Of a DNA stretch of 64,000 nucleotides, positions 1 through 11,014 are shown one piece after another. The stretch is from the NCBI GenBank assembly GCA_902729315.2, contig LR746279.1, positions 944,001 through 1,008,000 of the forward strand, written 5' to 3'. The stretch is from Spirodela intermedia (taxonomy: Eukaryota; Streptophyta; Magnoliopsida; Alismatales; Araceae). A model generated the notes under the pieces. That model searched no databases. It had not been told where the DNA came from and was given only the letters and a program-made list of their open reading frames with translations. The translations under genes and the position numbers were made by a program. How positions within the stretch are numbered: position 1 is the first letter of the stretch; the number at the start of each line of letters is the position of its first letter.

Positions 1-1
1 T

Positions 2-2851
2 CTATACGTTGAGGTCGCTCGCCTATTTGGGACCCTTGGCTATCACCGAAAAGCTGCCTTCTTTTCACGTCAAGTTGCCCAGCTGTACTTGCAACAGGAT
101 AGCGCTTATGCTGCTATAAGCGCGATGAAGGTGTTGTCGTTGACTTCAAAGGCATACCATATTCAGAGCAAGAGAGGCGACTCCAATTCAGGTGCTTCCC
201 CCAATGTAAGTTGTTCTTCTCCGTTTGATCTCCTTCTCTGACTGGTCTTTAGTTTCATTTCTGTCTTCTGATGCATTTGTCAGATTTAGAAATAAATTTT
301 CTTTTTTTTCTTTTTTTTAATCTTTTGAAAGGAGGCAAAGTCAACGCACGCTGAGGGCGGAAAGGTGCACCTCCAGTCGATCGTCTCCTTGTTCGAGTCT
401 CAGTGGAGCACCCTGCAAATGGTCGTTCTTCGAGAGATCCTGATGTCGTCCGTCCGCGCCGGAGATCCTCTCGCTGCCTGGAGCGCCGCAGCCCGCCTCC
501 TCAGATTCTATTACCCCCTCATCACGCCCCCCGGCCAGAGCGGCCTCGCGAGCTCCCTCGCCAACTCAGCCGAGCGACTCCCGCAAGGAACCCGCTGCGC
601 CGACCCTGCGCTCCCTTTTGTCAGGCACGCCCTCTGCCCCATCTATCTATCTATCTATCTATATCTCTGTCTCCGTACTCGTCCTCTGACCGTAGAACCC
701 TGGATCAAGCAGGCTGCATTCCTTCCCGAGCCACCATCCCTCGCAGACGGACATCGTGAAGCGGACACCTGGGAAGGAGGACTGGTGGCTGGGCTCTGCC
801 CCTTCCGGGCCCTTCATCTACACCCCTTTCAGCAAGTCCCCTTCCACCGGCGGCGCCGCCAAGCACCACAACCACCACCCGCCGGAGCTCACCTGGGTCG
901 TGGGCGAGCCCGTCCATGTCCTCGTGGAGCTCGCCAACCCCTGCGGCTTCGACCTCACCGTCGACAGCATCTACCTCTCCGCCCACTCCGGCAACTTCGA
1001 CGCCTTCCCGGTGAGCCTTCGTCTCCCCCCGACCTCCGCCAAGGTGGTTCCTTTGTCCGGCATCCCCACCGGCGTGGGCCCCGTCTCCATACCCGGCTGC
1101 GTCGTCCACTGCTTCGGCGTCGTCACAGAGCACCTCTTCAAGGACGTGGACAACCTCCTCCAAGGCGCCGCCCAGGGCCTCGTCATCTCCGACCCGTTCC
1201 GCTGCTGCGGCCTGGGAAAGGTGAAGCTGGCGGCGCCGCCCGCCATCACGGCGGCGCCACCGCTCCCGCTTTTAGTCGCCCACGTCGTCGGCGGCGACGG
1301 GGCGGCGATCCTGTACGAAGGCGAGGTCCGCGACATCTCCCTGAGGTTGACCAACGCCGGCACCGTCCCCGTCGAGCAGGCCCACCTGTCCTTCTCCGGC
1401 AAGAACCAGGACGCCGTCGTCAACGCCCCATACGAAGCTCTCAGGTCAGCGCTCCCCCTCCTCCCCGGCGCGGAAGTCAGCCTTCAAGTGACCGTCAAGG
1501 CCTGGCAGCTCTCCCCCGCCGACAGAAGGTCCAAGCAAGGAGCCAGCCCCCTCCTCGTCATCTACTACGCAGGTAGGTACTCCAATCTCTGTTCCTTCTT
1601 CTTCCTGAAACCATAGCGTGTCACTGTTTCTTCTCAGGGCCGGTGGCGGCGGCGCCGGGGCGGCGGCTGGCGGTGCCGCTTCAGGTCTCCGTCTCGCGGG
1701 GGTTGCGGTTCGTGAAGGCCCGGCTGCTCTCCATGGAGATCCCCGCGCGGGTCAGCGAAACCCTGCCGGCGGCGGCGCCGCCGGCTGGAGAGGAAGATGG
1801 CCGGAGAGGCGGGCGGCTGGTGAAGATCAACCCATACAGGGGGAGCTGGGGCCTCCGCCTGCTGGAGCTGGAGCTGTCCAATCCCACCGACGAGGGCTTC
1901 GAAGTCAACGTGGTGGTCCTGCCGGAGGGCGGCGCCGCCGCCGCCACCGACTGCTCGACGACCAGAATCGACAGGGATTACTCCGCCAGGGTGCTGATCC
2001 CGCTGGAGCACTTCAAGCTGCCGGTGATCGACGGCTCCTTCTTGGGCAAGACGGAGAGGAGCGCCAAAGCGGAGGTGGACGCCTGCATAGACAGCCTGAT
2101 CTCGAAGATCAAGGTGCGGTGGCGGTCCGGGCGGAGCAGCCGCGGGGAGCTGAGCATCAAGGAGGCAGCGCAGGCGGCGCTGCAGAGCTCCGTCATGGAC
2201 GTGCTCCTCCCCGACCCACTGACATTCGGTTTCAGGCTCCGGCGAACCGGCGGCGCCGCCATCGCCGCCAGCGAGATGGTCCCCCTGGAGATCCTCGTCC
2301 GCAACAACACCAAGGAGCTGATCAAGATGGACCTCACCATCTCCTGCCGCGACGTCGCCGGCAACAACTGCGTCGACGGCGACAATGCCACCGTTCTCTG
2401 GGCCGGTATCCCCCCCACACACCCTTTTCTTCTAGCTCTGTGCTCTCTCTCTCTCTCTCTCTGTAATTGGTTGTTGGGTCTTTCTCTCTCTTTCTTGTAG
2501 CTCTGGGCAGGTATCCCCCCACACACCCATTTCCTGTATCACTGTGTTCTGTCTGTCTGTCTGTCTGTCTCTCTCCTCTCTCTTTCTCTGTGTGTAATCA
2601 GTTGGTGGGTCTTTCTCTCTCTCGTTGCAGGAGTTCTGAGCGCGATAGGGCTGGAGGTGCCGCCATTGGAGGAGACGGCGCATGGTTTCTCGCTCTACTT
2701 CATGGTGCCTGGGGAGTACACTCTCCTTGGAGCTGCGGTAATAGAAGAGGCCACGGACATGCTTCGAACCCGAGCCAGGACCGAATCCCCCGAGGAGCCC
2801 ATCTTCTGCCGCGGCTCCCCCTTCCATCTGCATGTCACAGCCGCCGTATGA
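2..2851 (+). CDS. TRS120: TRS120/TRAPPC9-like TRAPPII subunit, C-terminal part (5' end outside window)
   Basis: Exons 2-205, 332-624, 713-1572, 1638-2405 and 2631-2851 join in one frame and give about 781 residues to the stop TGA. The product matches the C-terminal two thirds of plant TRS120 (Arabidopsis VCL). Recognisable blocks include SLFESQWSTLQMVVLRE, FIYTPFSK, VGEPVHVLVELANPCGF, SIYLSAHSGNFDAFPV, RIDRDYSARVLIPLEHFKLP and the end EPIFCRGSPFHLHV. In plants TRS120 belongs to the TRAPPII complex, which acts on Rab-A GTPases at the trans-Golgi and guides vesicles to the cell plate. The regions after exon 2 look like the beta-sandwich repeats typical of TRAPPC9. Junction phases agree throughout. 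One donor is GC rather than GT, and the last intron is internally duplicated. Start and upstream exons lie to the left. Identity is from family memory, not a search. Confidence 0.95.
625..712 (+). other. GC-AG intron in TRS120
   Basis: The only junction that keeps the conserved reading VRLHSFPSH..TDIVKR ends the exon at 624 (gtcag) and resumes at 713 (gctgcat). The intron therefore starts with GC (AG|GCACGC) and ends with CAAGCAG. It is 88 bp long and holds an ATCT tetranucleotide run. A GT at 620-621 would remove the conserved valine and break frame. Confidence 0.75.
2406..2630 (+). repeat. Internally duplicated last intron of TRS120
   Basis: The intron is two diverged tandem copies, 2406-2500 and 2501-2630. 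Each begins near GTATCCCCCC-ACACACCC, passes through a CT or TCTG run and a TTGGTKGTTGGGTCTTT-like block, and ends in a good acceptor (TTCTTGTAG at 2500, TCGTTGCAG at 2630). The second copy starts with ctctgggcag, a near copy of the last ten bases of the upstream exon. The duplication therefore carried the exon end and splice donor into the intron. Confidence 0.8.
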
Positions 2852-5140
2852 CCCCTCTCTCTCTCTCACGCTGTCTCTCTCTCTCTCTCTCTCTCTCGAT
2901 ATCTCGTTGTGCGTTATGGTCCCAGTGAGGGGGTCTTGAGAGAGCGAAGAGGGTAACGAGTCTGGCTGGTGTAAGTAGCTGTGTATAATCAGCGTTTGCG
3001 GTCTGACTCGGCCGATTCGATTCGAGGGACCTGATTCTTGGCTGGGCTCTGGACCTGACTCAGGTTCGCTCCCCATTTAAATGGTCTTATTGGGTGTTTT
3101 TCTCTGGTATCCACATCTCTCTCTCTGTGAAGTGGGCCGTAGTGGCCCAGTTTAAAACTTTGGGCCTGTTGTGTGAGGCCCATATTTGCGGCTCATCACA
3201 GGGACCTCCTTGTATTGCCCAGAGTCGTGATAAAAAAGGCGACGTGTTCGCCGTTCTTTTGTGGCACGTGACGGGCGGATCCGACGGCCTTTGTCAACTT
3301 GTTCCTTGTCCCACGCTGACGCGGACTTGAGACCACCACGGTCAACCCGTGTGGTTATCCATGGATTGACCCTCCGACCCAGTTGCGTTCGCGCCGAAGT
3401 CAGAATAAGTGACTTATCAGCCCCCCGGGGCCCCACCGGACAAGAATTTCGGACTCTCGGTGGGGTCCACTGATGCCCTACATAAATATGAAGCCGCCTG
3501 GTCTAGTCGTTTGCTAATTTCGCGGAGAAAATAAGTCACGAAATTTAATACAGCCATTTAACTACAACTAATTAAATAACGTAAAATCATTAAAATAGGC
3601 ATTGCAATCAATAAAAAATATAAAATCATAATATTATAACCTGAGATATTTAATATACATTTTCCGATTTATATAGACAATAGACCAGTCAAACACGGTA
3701 TGAAAAATTCCATAACCATTCAAGCTGACCATACAATATATATTGTTTTATTATTAGTTTAAATTGGGGATTTAGGTGGGCCTAATAGGCCCCTAGTCAA
3801 AACTTTCCGGCTGTGGGGCCCAAAGTAATAGGGGGTCAGAATTGGGCTGAGCTGGGCTTGATTTTGGAGCCCAATTTATGATTAATGTCGGCATCCCACA
3901 TTATTATTTTGTTTTATTTAATTAAACATGTATATAATTTAATATTTTTTTGGAGTACCCCCAAAGGAGTTCTCACAATTAAATTAATTTTTATTCCCTG
4001 TGAGGATGCTGCAATATAACGTAAATAATTATTATTATTTACTTTCAAAGGAGAACAAAGAAACTTACTATATTTGTCTTTGATGAGAAGCCCACAAAAA
4101 TTCGAAAAATATTTCCGATGCTGTGCCTAAAAGGTACCACGTGTCTTACCTTTTCTTCACCCTCTCTCTATCTCTAAAATAAGCATTGGAGATATCTATT
4201 TGATTATTAATATTTTAATAAATTATTATTTTTTAAAACCCATTTACCCCTGGATTTTGAAACATTTGTCTTATTAGAAAAATATAAAATATTTTTTAAA
4301 ATTAAACAAAATGCCGTCTTGCATGAAAATAGCTGGCGGCCTCAATCATAAGCGAACATTCCCAACCCGTCCAAGCGGTCCAGGGTATTATTGGAAATAA
4401 ATATTTTTGGCCTAATGTGGGTCCCACAACCCCTCGCCGATTTTCACGTCTCCCGTGGCCAGACGGTCAAGAAGGGCACTCAAAGGGCAAAATGGGTAGT
4501 TGCTTGCACGAGAAAAAGGATGACGTCACATTCTCTCTCTCCTCTCTCTCTCTATCTATCTCTATCTTTATCTCTATCTTCATGTTATCTCTCTCTATCT
4601 CTTCATTATTATGTAAAGCGAATAAAAACAAAAGTGACGAAGAATGGGGCTGTATGATTTCCCCGGGGGGCTGTAAGCGCTGTAGCGCTGAGCCAAAGGT
4701 CTCTGTAGTGGTCCCATTCTCTGCGTCTTATCTTCTGACACGTGTATCTGCGACGTAGACCCCCGGCCCACCGCGATAATGGTACAGAGGGGACCACGGC
4801 ATGGATGGCGTGATCGGCCCGGCGGCGCCGGGACAGCGGAGGCTTGTGGGCCCCACTCACAGTCCAGTGTCCCGCGGGACCTGACGGTGATGGGCTTTAG
4901 CATGCGGTGGGTGGTCCTGGACCTCTCTCTGCTCGCCACGTGGACGTATCCACCTGTTCCCGCCCAGTTCTTCTCCGCTTCTCCTTTTTACTGCTAGGTC
5001 GATGCGCGGGCCAACAGAACGGACCCGGAAGAATCAACCTCTTGGGGGACATAAAAGTAAATAAATGCTTAAATCCAGGTATTTTACAAGTAATGCTTGA
5101 CTCAGGAGATTTTCTCTAATTTAACATCCCCGCCCTCGGA
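2852..5140. other. Intergenic DNA between TRS120 and the KNOX gene
   Basis: The first few hundred bases should hold the TRS120 3' UTR and include a CT run at 2872-2898. A GC-rich block at 3180-3500 contains a CACGTG core near 3264, an inverted pair (ccccaccg near 3430, cggtgggg near 3455) and a TATA-like ataaatat near 3482. The stretch 3520-4380 is AT-rich with nothing recognisable. From 4390 to 5000 GC rises again, with CT runs and CACGTG or CCACGTGG cores near 4739 and 4937. I see no supported gene here. Confidence 0.5.
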
Positions 5141-6246
5141 GGTGCAGGGCATAAAAGGAAAAAAGAAAGAATCCTCCGCCCCTCTTAAAATAGGACGGCA
5201 GCCGGAGGGTTTTATATTTAATTCTCCCTAAAATAGGAAATATCGGGGGGAGAGAGAAGAAGAAGAAGAAAGAAGAGGCCGGCGACTTGCAGAGGAAGCA
5301 TTAAACTCTCCGCAGCCTTTAAACAGGACGGCAATTAAAGCCGGCGGCGGGAATCACAGAGGCGGCAGAGCGGCCGTGGGCAGCAGCCGCCGTACCGGCG
5401 GAGGGCTGCGAGCTCACAGAGAGACCAGGCAGCGGCTGCAGAGAGGGTTTCCTCAGCCCCCGAGGTTCGGTTTGTCCTCTCTCTCTCTCTGTGTCTGTCT
5501 GTCTGTCTCTCTCTCTCTCTTCCTTCCGGGAGTTTACTTCTATCCATCCTCTCTGGCCTTCGTCGTGTAGATGCTGCAGATTAAATCAGGTTAAACAGTG
5601 GGCCTTCGTCGTCGTCGGAGATGAGGACGGAGGAGTAACGAGAACGGGAGGTGGAATCTTTCTCTCGGTGTCGTCGAGTTTCTCTGTCACTCCGCCCCAC
5701 CACACCCCTGGCCTCTCTCTCTCTCTTTCTCTTCGTGTCTCTATTCTCTCTCGTCGTCGTAGGGTAGATTTATCGGATTAAATTAGGTGGAAGAACTGTA
5801 TTAGCTCGGAGTCGGAGGGTGGATTTTAGGGAGTAGAGAGGAAGAAGAAGCAGAAGAAGAGAAGTGGTACTCTCTCTCTTTCTCTCTCTATCTCTTCGTG
5901 CGTCTATTCTATCTGGTCGTCGTCGGGTAGATTTATGGGATTAAGTTAGGTGGAAGAACTGTGTTTGCTCGGAGTCGGAAGGTGGATTTTAGGGAGTAGA
6001 GAGGAAGAAGAAGAAGCAGAAGAAGAGGAGAGGTGGTACTCTCTCTCTCTCTCTCTCTCTCTCTTCGTGTCTTTATTCTATCTAGTCGTCGTCGGGTAGA
6101 TTTATCGGATTAACTCAGGTGGAAGAACTGTGTTAGCTCGGAGTTGAAAGGTGGATTCTAGGGAGGAGTAGAGAGGAAGAAGAAGAAGCAGAAGAAGAGG
6201 AGGGTGGTACTTTCTCTCTCGATCTCTCTCTCCCTGGTATGTATTG

Positions 6247-6282
<36 letters not shown>

Positions 6283-6331
6283 GAGGTGTCTGGGACCTGG
6301 ATGAGGGGAGGAAGGTGAAGAAGGGGGGCCG
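5141..6331 (+). promoter_or_regulatory. Proximal promoter and long pyrimidine-rich leader of the KNOX gene
   Basis: A TATA-like tttatattta sits at 5211-5220, and no other good TATA lies nearer the start codon at 6332. If it is used, the leader is about 1.05 kb long and made largely of CT tracts and GAAGAAGAA runs. A short leader intron is possible: a gtatg donor near 6235 and a polypyrimidine-CTCTAG acceptor near 6281 are present, but the spacing is very short. No upstream ORF of note was seen. Confidence 0.4.
5786..6240 (+). repeat. Three tandem leader repeats of 163-170 bp
   Basis: Units start with ggtggaagaactg at 5786, 5949 and 6119. Each carries ctcggagt, a ggtggattytaggga block, a GAAGAAG-GCAGAAGAAG purine run and ggtact followed by a CT tract; in the first two this is followed by TTCGTG..TCTATT and CGTCGTCGGGTAGATTTAT. 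A more diverged partial unit precedes them (about 5568-5776). Confidence 0.85.
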
Positions 6332-7229
6332 ATGGCGTTCCACAACCACCTGTCACACGAGATGGCGATGACGCATTTCGCGGGACAGCATCTCGGAGAG
6401 AACCAGGCGGTGATGAGGAGCATCTTGCCAGATCAGCTGGGGCAGCCGTCCTCCTCCTCCGCAGGGCCTGATGCGGAGAAGGAGGTCAAGGATATCCAGA
6501 GGCTGATGATCGACAGCGCCGCCGCGGGAAAGCCGCCGATGCAGCCGCACGGGGGCGGTGGCGGGGGCGGCGGCGGCGGGCCAACGTGGCTGAACAGCGC
6601 GATCCTCCGGCAGCAGAACCAGCACCACTACGTTGACGGGAGCTTCCTCCATCTCCAGACCGCCTCCGACGCCACCGTGTCGCCGGTGGGTAGGGCGGGT
6701 GGCGGCGCCACCCAGTGGCTATCGCGCCAGCCGATGCTCCGACAGAACGCTGGCGACGACGACGACGTCCCCGTCTCCAGTGAGTCCATGATGGTGGCGG
6801 CGATGTCCCACGGCTCCGGGAACCTCAACAACGGCAGCGGCGCTGCCGGAGGAGGTGGAGTCGCCGGCCAAAACCCCGGCGTGAGCGGCGAGATTGGAGG
6901 GAGTGAGGGAGAGGTCGACGGCAGCCGAGGAACCGGTTGCGGAGGTTCTGGGGGAGGCGGCGGGGAAGCTGGTGCAGGAGAAGGGACGTGGCAGAATGCG
7001 AGGTACAAGTCGGAGATTCTTTCTCATCCGCTGTACGAGCAGCTGCTGTCCGCTCATGTGGCTTGTCTCCGGATCGCCACTCCGGTCGACCAGCTCCCGA
7101 GGATCGACGCCCAGCTGGCCCAGTCTCAGCATGTCGTCTCCAAGTACTCTGTGCTCGGCGGCCCCGGCAACCAGATGCTCGCTGGCGAAAATAAGGAGCT
7201 GGATCAGTTCATGGTTACTCTCCCTCCCT

Positions 7230-7302
<73 letters not shown>

Positions 7303-8364
7303 ACACACACACACACTCACTCACTCACTAGACATATATATATATATATATATATCCTGTCGATTGATATACTTATCATTCTGTGCTTCATTTATTTCCT
7401 GGCTGCTGCGTCTGATTTCCGCCTCCCATGATCTTCATTTTCTTTCTTGAAGTCGGTTCTTTAGATTTCCTTCAATTTTTCCACTGCCTCCGCAGTGCAG
7501 CCGCAATTTTTCCTTCAGAGTGTTCCTTAGATGCGGAGCTCTCTAATGGAGGGAGAACTGAATGCCCTGTGAGAGCAATTCTGGGAACCCAGATCCGAAA
7601 CCCCCTGCGGTGTTCTAGAGCGAGAAACTGCTGTCTGACCCACATTCATCTTGATGTTCTTGCTCGATCATATCAACCTACCCCGCCTTGCCCTCTGCCC
7701 TTTTGGCAGAAACTGATGCAGGCATCCCAAACGATCGACATGCTAGATTTCATGACATGTTTTTGCTCTGGGGATGGGATTCTCGTCGGCCCTTGATGGT
7801 TTCTTCTTCATCTCTCTACTGACTTACTCAGAATGTGGAATGCCTAGAAGAATATCTTGAATGAGGAATGCCTCACAGCCCATCTCCGCCCTCCGTTTTA
7901 TTTTTTATTTTTAAAGTGTGGAAATGAGAAATTCAGCTTAAAACATGAAACTTAGGGTTCTATCTTGAAGCCCGTTTTCTAGGCGAGGGTATTCCCTTGT
8001 TTGGATGAAACAGAACAGAGGACGGTGGATATCTGTCTCTAATGGCAGTTTATGTGCTTCATTTCTGTAAATTTCGAGTCTTTTTTCTTCTTTATTTTCT
8101 CTCGGATTGATAGTTTGGAGAAGGTGGCTGGAGCCGATGAAGAAAGATTGTAATTTTGATCTCTGACTGGGTCCGATTGCTCATTCAGACCCACTACGTT
8201 CTGCTGCTGTGTTCATTCAAGGAGCAACTGCAACAGCACGTGCGAGTTCACGCCATGGAAGCAGTGATGGCTTGCTGGGAGCTCGAGCAGTCCCTTCAGA
8301 GCCTCACAGGTCTCTCTCTCTCTCTCTTCATGTGCTTGTGGCAGGATTGTGAGAGAATCTGAAT

Positions 8365-8415
<51 letters not shown>

Positions 8416-9280
8416 ATTCATGTGGCGTCAGGTGTCTCGGCCAGTGAGGGAACGGGGGCGACCATGTCGGACGAGGACGACGACCAGGCGGACAGCGAGG
8501 CGAACCTGTACGAGGGCAACTTCGACGGGCCCGACAACATGGGCTTCGGTCCCCTCGTGCCCACCGAGAGCGAGCGCACTCTCATGGAGCGCGTGCGCCA
8601 GGAGCTCAAGCACGAGCTGAAGCAGGTTAGAGCGAGAAACTAGAGAGGGACGTAAAAAGTCAAAGACCTACCCCAGCTTTCAGGAGATAATTACCAGCTG
8701 AAAATCGTGGCCCTCCTTTCTTTGCCTTGTTTTTTCTTTCCTTTTTAGGGTTACAAGGAGAAGATTGTGGACATACGGGAGGAGATCCTGCGGAAGAGGA
8801 GGGCCGGGAAGCTCCCTGGGGACACCACCTCCGTCCTCAAGGCCTGGTGGCAGTCCCACTCCAAGTGGCCATACCCCACCGTGAGTCAGCCCCCCTCCCC
8901 CCCCGTTGACTTTTCTCCCAAGATTTAGTGAGAGAAACTTAATTCTCTCTCTCTCTCTCTCTCTCTTTTTCTCTCTCTCTCTCTTCCTCAGGAGGACGAT
9001 AAGGCACGGCTGGTGCAGGAGACGGGGCTGCATCTGAAGCAGATCAACAACTGGTTCATCAACCAGAGGAAGCGCAACTGGCACAGCAACCCCTCGTCGT
9101 CCACCTCCCTCAAGAGCAAGCGCAAGAGGTGGGTTCTTCTTCTTCTTCTTCTAGGGTTCCTTCTCCTTCTTCTTCTTCTTCCATGGTTTTCCTCTTACCT
9201 GATGGTTTTTCTTTTCTTCTTTTATCTATGAACAATTCACCAGCAATGCAGGTGACAACGGTGGCGAACGGTTCATGTAA
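6332..9280 (+). CDS. KNAT3: Class II KNOX (KNAT3-like) TALE homeobox transcription factor
   Basis: Six exons (6332-7213, 8189-8309, 8432-8625, 8749-8880, 8992-9128, 9244-9280) splice in frame to 500 residues. After a Gly/Ser-rich N-terminus with a ten-glycine run come KNOX1 (about 223-266, [20 protein letters not shown]), KNOX2 (about 291-345, [20 protein letters not shown]), ELK (about 392-413, [20 protein letters not shown]) and a TALE homeodomain (about 414-476). The homeodomain has the PYP loop at 440-442 and helix 3 [11 protein letters not shown] from 464. The end [12 protein letters not shown] is typical of KNAT3/4/5. Class II KNOX proteins bind TGAC-type sites, dimerise with BELL proteins and promote differentiation in the nucleus. 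Introns carry long CT tracts. Arabidopsis KNAT3 is shorter because of its N-terminus. Confidence 0.96.
7235..7355. repeat. Compound microsatellite CT-AC-AT in KNOX intron 1
   Basis: A CT run of about 65 bp is followed by (AC)n, (TCAC)n and (AT)n. It begins about 20 bases after the splice donor at 7214. Such arrays are length-variable and can serve as markers. Confidence 0.95.
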
Positions 9281-9320
9281 GCTGATCGCCGCCCTACCCA
9301 CCTCGGCCGGAAGGTAATTG

Positions 9321-9382
<62 letters not shown>

Positions 9383-10573
9383 AGAGACCACAGTTGGTGC
9401 TGCAAGTGGTTGATTTGCACTGTGAGAGTGCCGGGGGGGGGGGGCTCCCCACCCATATTCGCACGTGTAAGATGGACACGTGTGGGCCCGCGCGCCCAAG
9501 TCGCGCGTGCGGAACGCCGCCTGCCACGTGTCGCGAACGTGGTTGTAGAGTCGGTTGCCAGCGATTGATTGCCTGCCCCGACGGCGCCGCCGAGACGACG
9601 GATTTATATACAGCTCGATGTTGTGAGGCGTGTTTATGTCTATTTCCTGTCTTAATCCCAAGGGTCGTGCCACGTCTCCCGCCAACAGATTTTACTAATT
9701 ATAGAAAGGGGAATGACGTGTTTCTCCATCGGGATCGGCCCGTTGTGTGAGTGAGTGAACCAAGACGCCGAGTCTCAAATCGGTCAAAAACTGGATGACG
9801 TAATTATTTCATTTTTAAATTTTAATAACATGAATAATAATAATAATAATCCCCCCCCCAGTAACTGTGGTCATTCAGCCGACTCGATTGGGGGTTCTTC
9901 CTGAGGGGCTAAAATGCCACCACGTGGCATTTTAACATTATTTTATTCCAAAAAGCAAAAAATTGCGGTGCTCTTGCGTGTTCTTGACGGATTCTATCAT
10001 AATATCTGTCCTCTCGCACCGATGATATACATAATCTGCGGGTGGGGTCTCTAGATTTTTATTTTTTATTTTTTATTTTTCCCTGTTCCTCACTTAAAAT
10101 GCCGCTTCTCGGAGGCGTCGGAAGCTTCTCCATGGCGAGAGACGGTGATATTTCCGCCATTAATTACACGTTTGAGCCTGCTGAGTTGGTGAGAGTGGCT
10201 CCAGGCGGGAGGCAGCTTCCGGTTTCCTTCCCATGGAGATCACGCGGCTGCGGTTTGACTCAACTCTCACGTGATTCCGATGAACAGATAGATCTTCGAG
10301 CCATCACGAGATTCTGATTCTTTGATTGCGGCAGTCCGAGAGGTCGAGATCGAGAGCGGAGAGGAGAGAGAGAAATGGCGACGCGGGGGTTGTTGAGGAG
10401 ATCGGATCGGGAAATGACTGGTGAGAAAATTTCCGTGGCATTCAATTGCTAGAAAATCAATGAATCTCGCTGAAATGGACGGCTCACTATTCACAGAGAC
10501 AAGCAGATGAATCGAATCATGAAAGGGGGGGAAAAAGAATCGGAGTATTGAGGCCGTAGCGGCGGATGAGGAG
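9281..10573. other. Convergent intergenic region after the KNOX gene
   Basis: This holds the KNOX 3' UTR, a (GA)n run at 9325-9387, a G run near 9434-9444, and a promoter-like block listed separately. An AT-rich stretch with (AATAAT)n lies near 9830. At 10374 a well-placed ATGGCG opens a 25-codon ORF with a possible splice donor (ctg|gtgag near 10420), but no following exon was found. No gene is claimed. Confidence 0.4.
9461..9612 (+). promoter_or_regulatory. CACGTG cluster followed by a TATA box, no matching gene
   Basis: Three CACGTG cores (9462-9467, 9477-9482, 9525-9530; two as CACGTGT, ABRE/G-box type) lie in a GC-rich block. A TATA-like tttatatac at 9603-9611 follows. The order and spacing look like a plus-strand promoter. 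The block lies between the ends of two convergent genes, where no promoter is expected. Confidence 0.35.
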
Positions 10574-11014
10574 CTAGTTGCAGGCTATTCCCTTCGCGGC
10601 CGCGGACTCCGCCGGGATCAGATGCGGTGGCGTCGGGGGAAGACGGGACGAGAAATTCCGGTACCGGAACTCGGCGGGGGAGATCTCGCCGCCGTCGTCG
10701 TCGAAGTCGGGGCCCTCGTCGAAGTTGAGGGCGTAGCTGAGTGGATCGTACCTGAAGTCGCCGGACTGCCGGCGTGGCTTCCCCAAGCGCGAGATGAGGC
10801 CGCGGCATTTATCCTTGATCTCCGGGATCTCCTGCGCCTTGGATCGGATCCACGTCGAGGAAGACCGGACGAACGACGCCGTCTGGCTATCCTGCGGCGG
10901 CTCAAATCCTTCTCCCCCTGCGCCGCCGCTGCCGCCGCCGAAGCAGCAGGAGAAGCACTCCCCCAGTCGAGATCTTCTCTTCGGGGAACCTTGATCTCCA
11001 TGATCGTACGCCAT
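10574..11014 (-). CDS. Small uncharacterised plant-specific protein, 146 aa
   Basis: This is a single uninterrupted minus-strand frame with an ATG at 11014 and a stop at 10574. The N-terminus has a CFSCCFGG cysteine cluster, possibly for lipidation or metal binding. Next comes a block around SSSTWIRSKAQEIPEIKDKC followed by RGLISRLGK, then FRYDPLSYALNFDEG, an acidic Asp run, and FSSRLPPTPP near the end. I recognise this block order as a conserved angiosperm family of unknown function. I see no catalytic motif, signal peptide or membrane segment. A minus-strand TATA box about 100 bp upstream supports the start. Overlapping longer frames on both strands are GC-driven shadows. Confidence 0.8.
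   Translation of the reverse strand: MAYDHGDQGSPKRRSRLGECFSCCFGGGSGGAGGEGFEPPQDSQTASFVRSSSTWIRSKAQEIPEIKDKCRGLISRLGKPRRQSGDFRYDPLSYALNFDEGPDFDDDGGEISPAEFRYRNFSSRLPPTPPHLIPAESAAAKGIACN

Noticed and set aside
365-1576. 403-codon frame through TRS120 exons 2-3
   Set aside because: Only its first part (to 624) is coding. The rest is the wrong frame of exon 3, rich in Arg and Pro.
2501-2510. 10-nt exon in TRS120
   Set aside because: It would shift the frame before the conserved C-terminus. Kept as a finding, not annotated as an exon.
10042-10317. 91-codon plus-strand frame downstream of the CACGTG block
   Set aside because: No recognisable domain, and the start codon lies in AT-rich low-complexity DNA. 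Not enough to call a gene.
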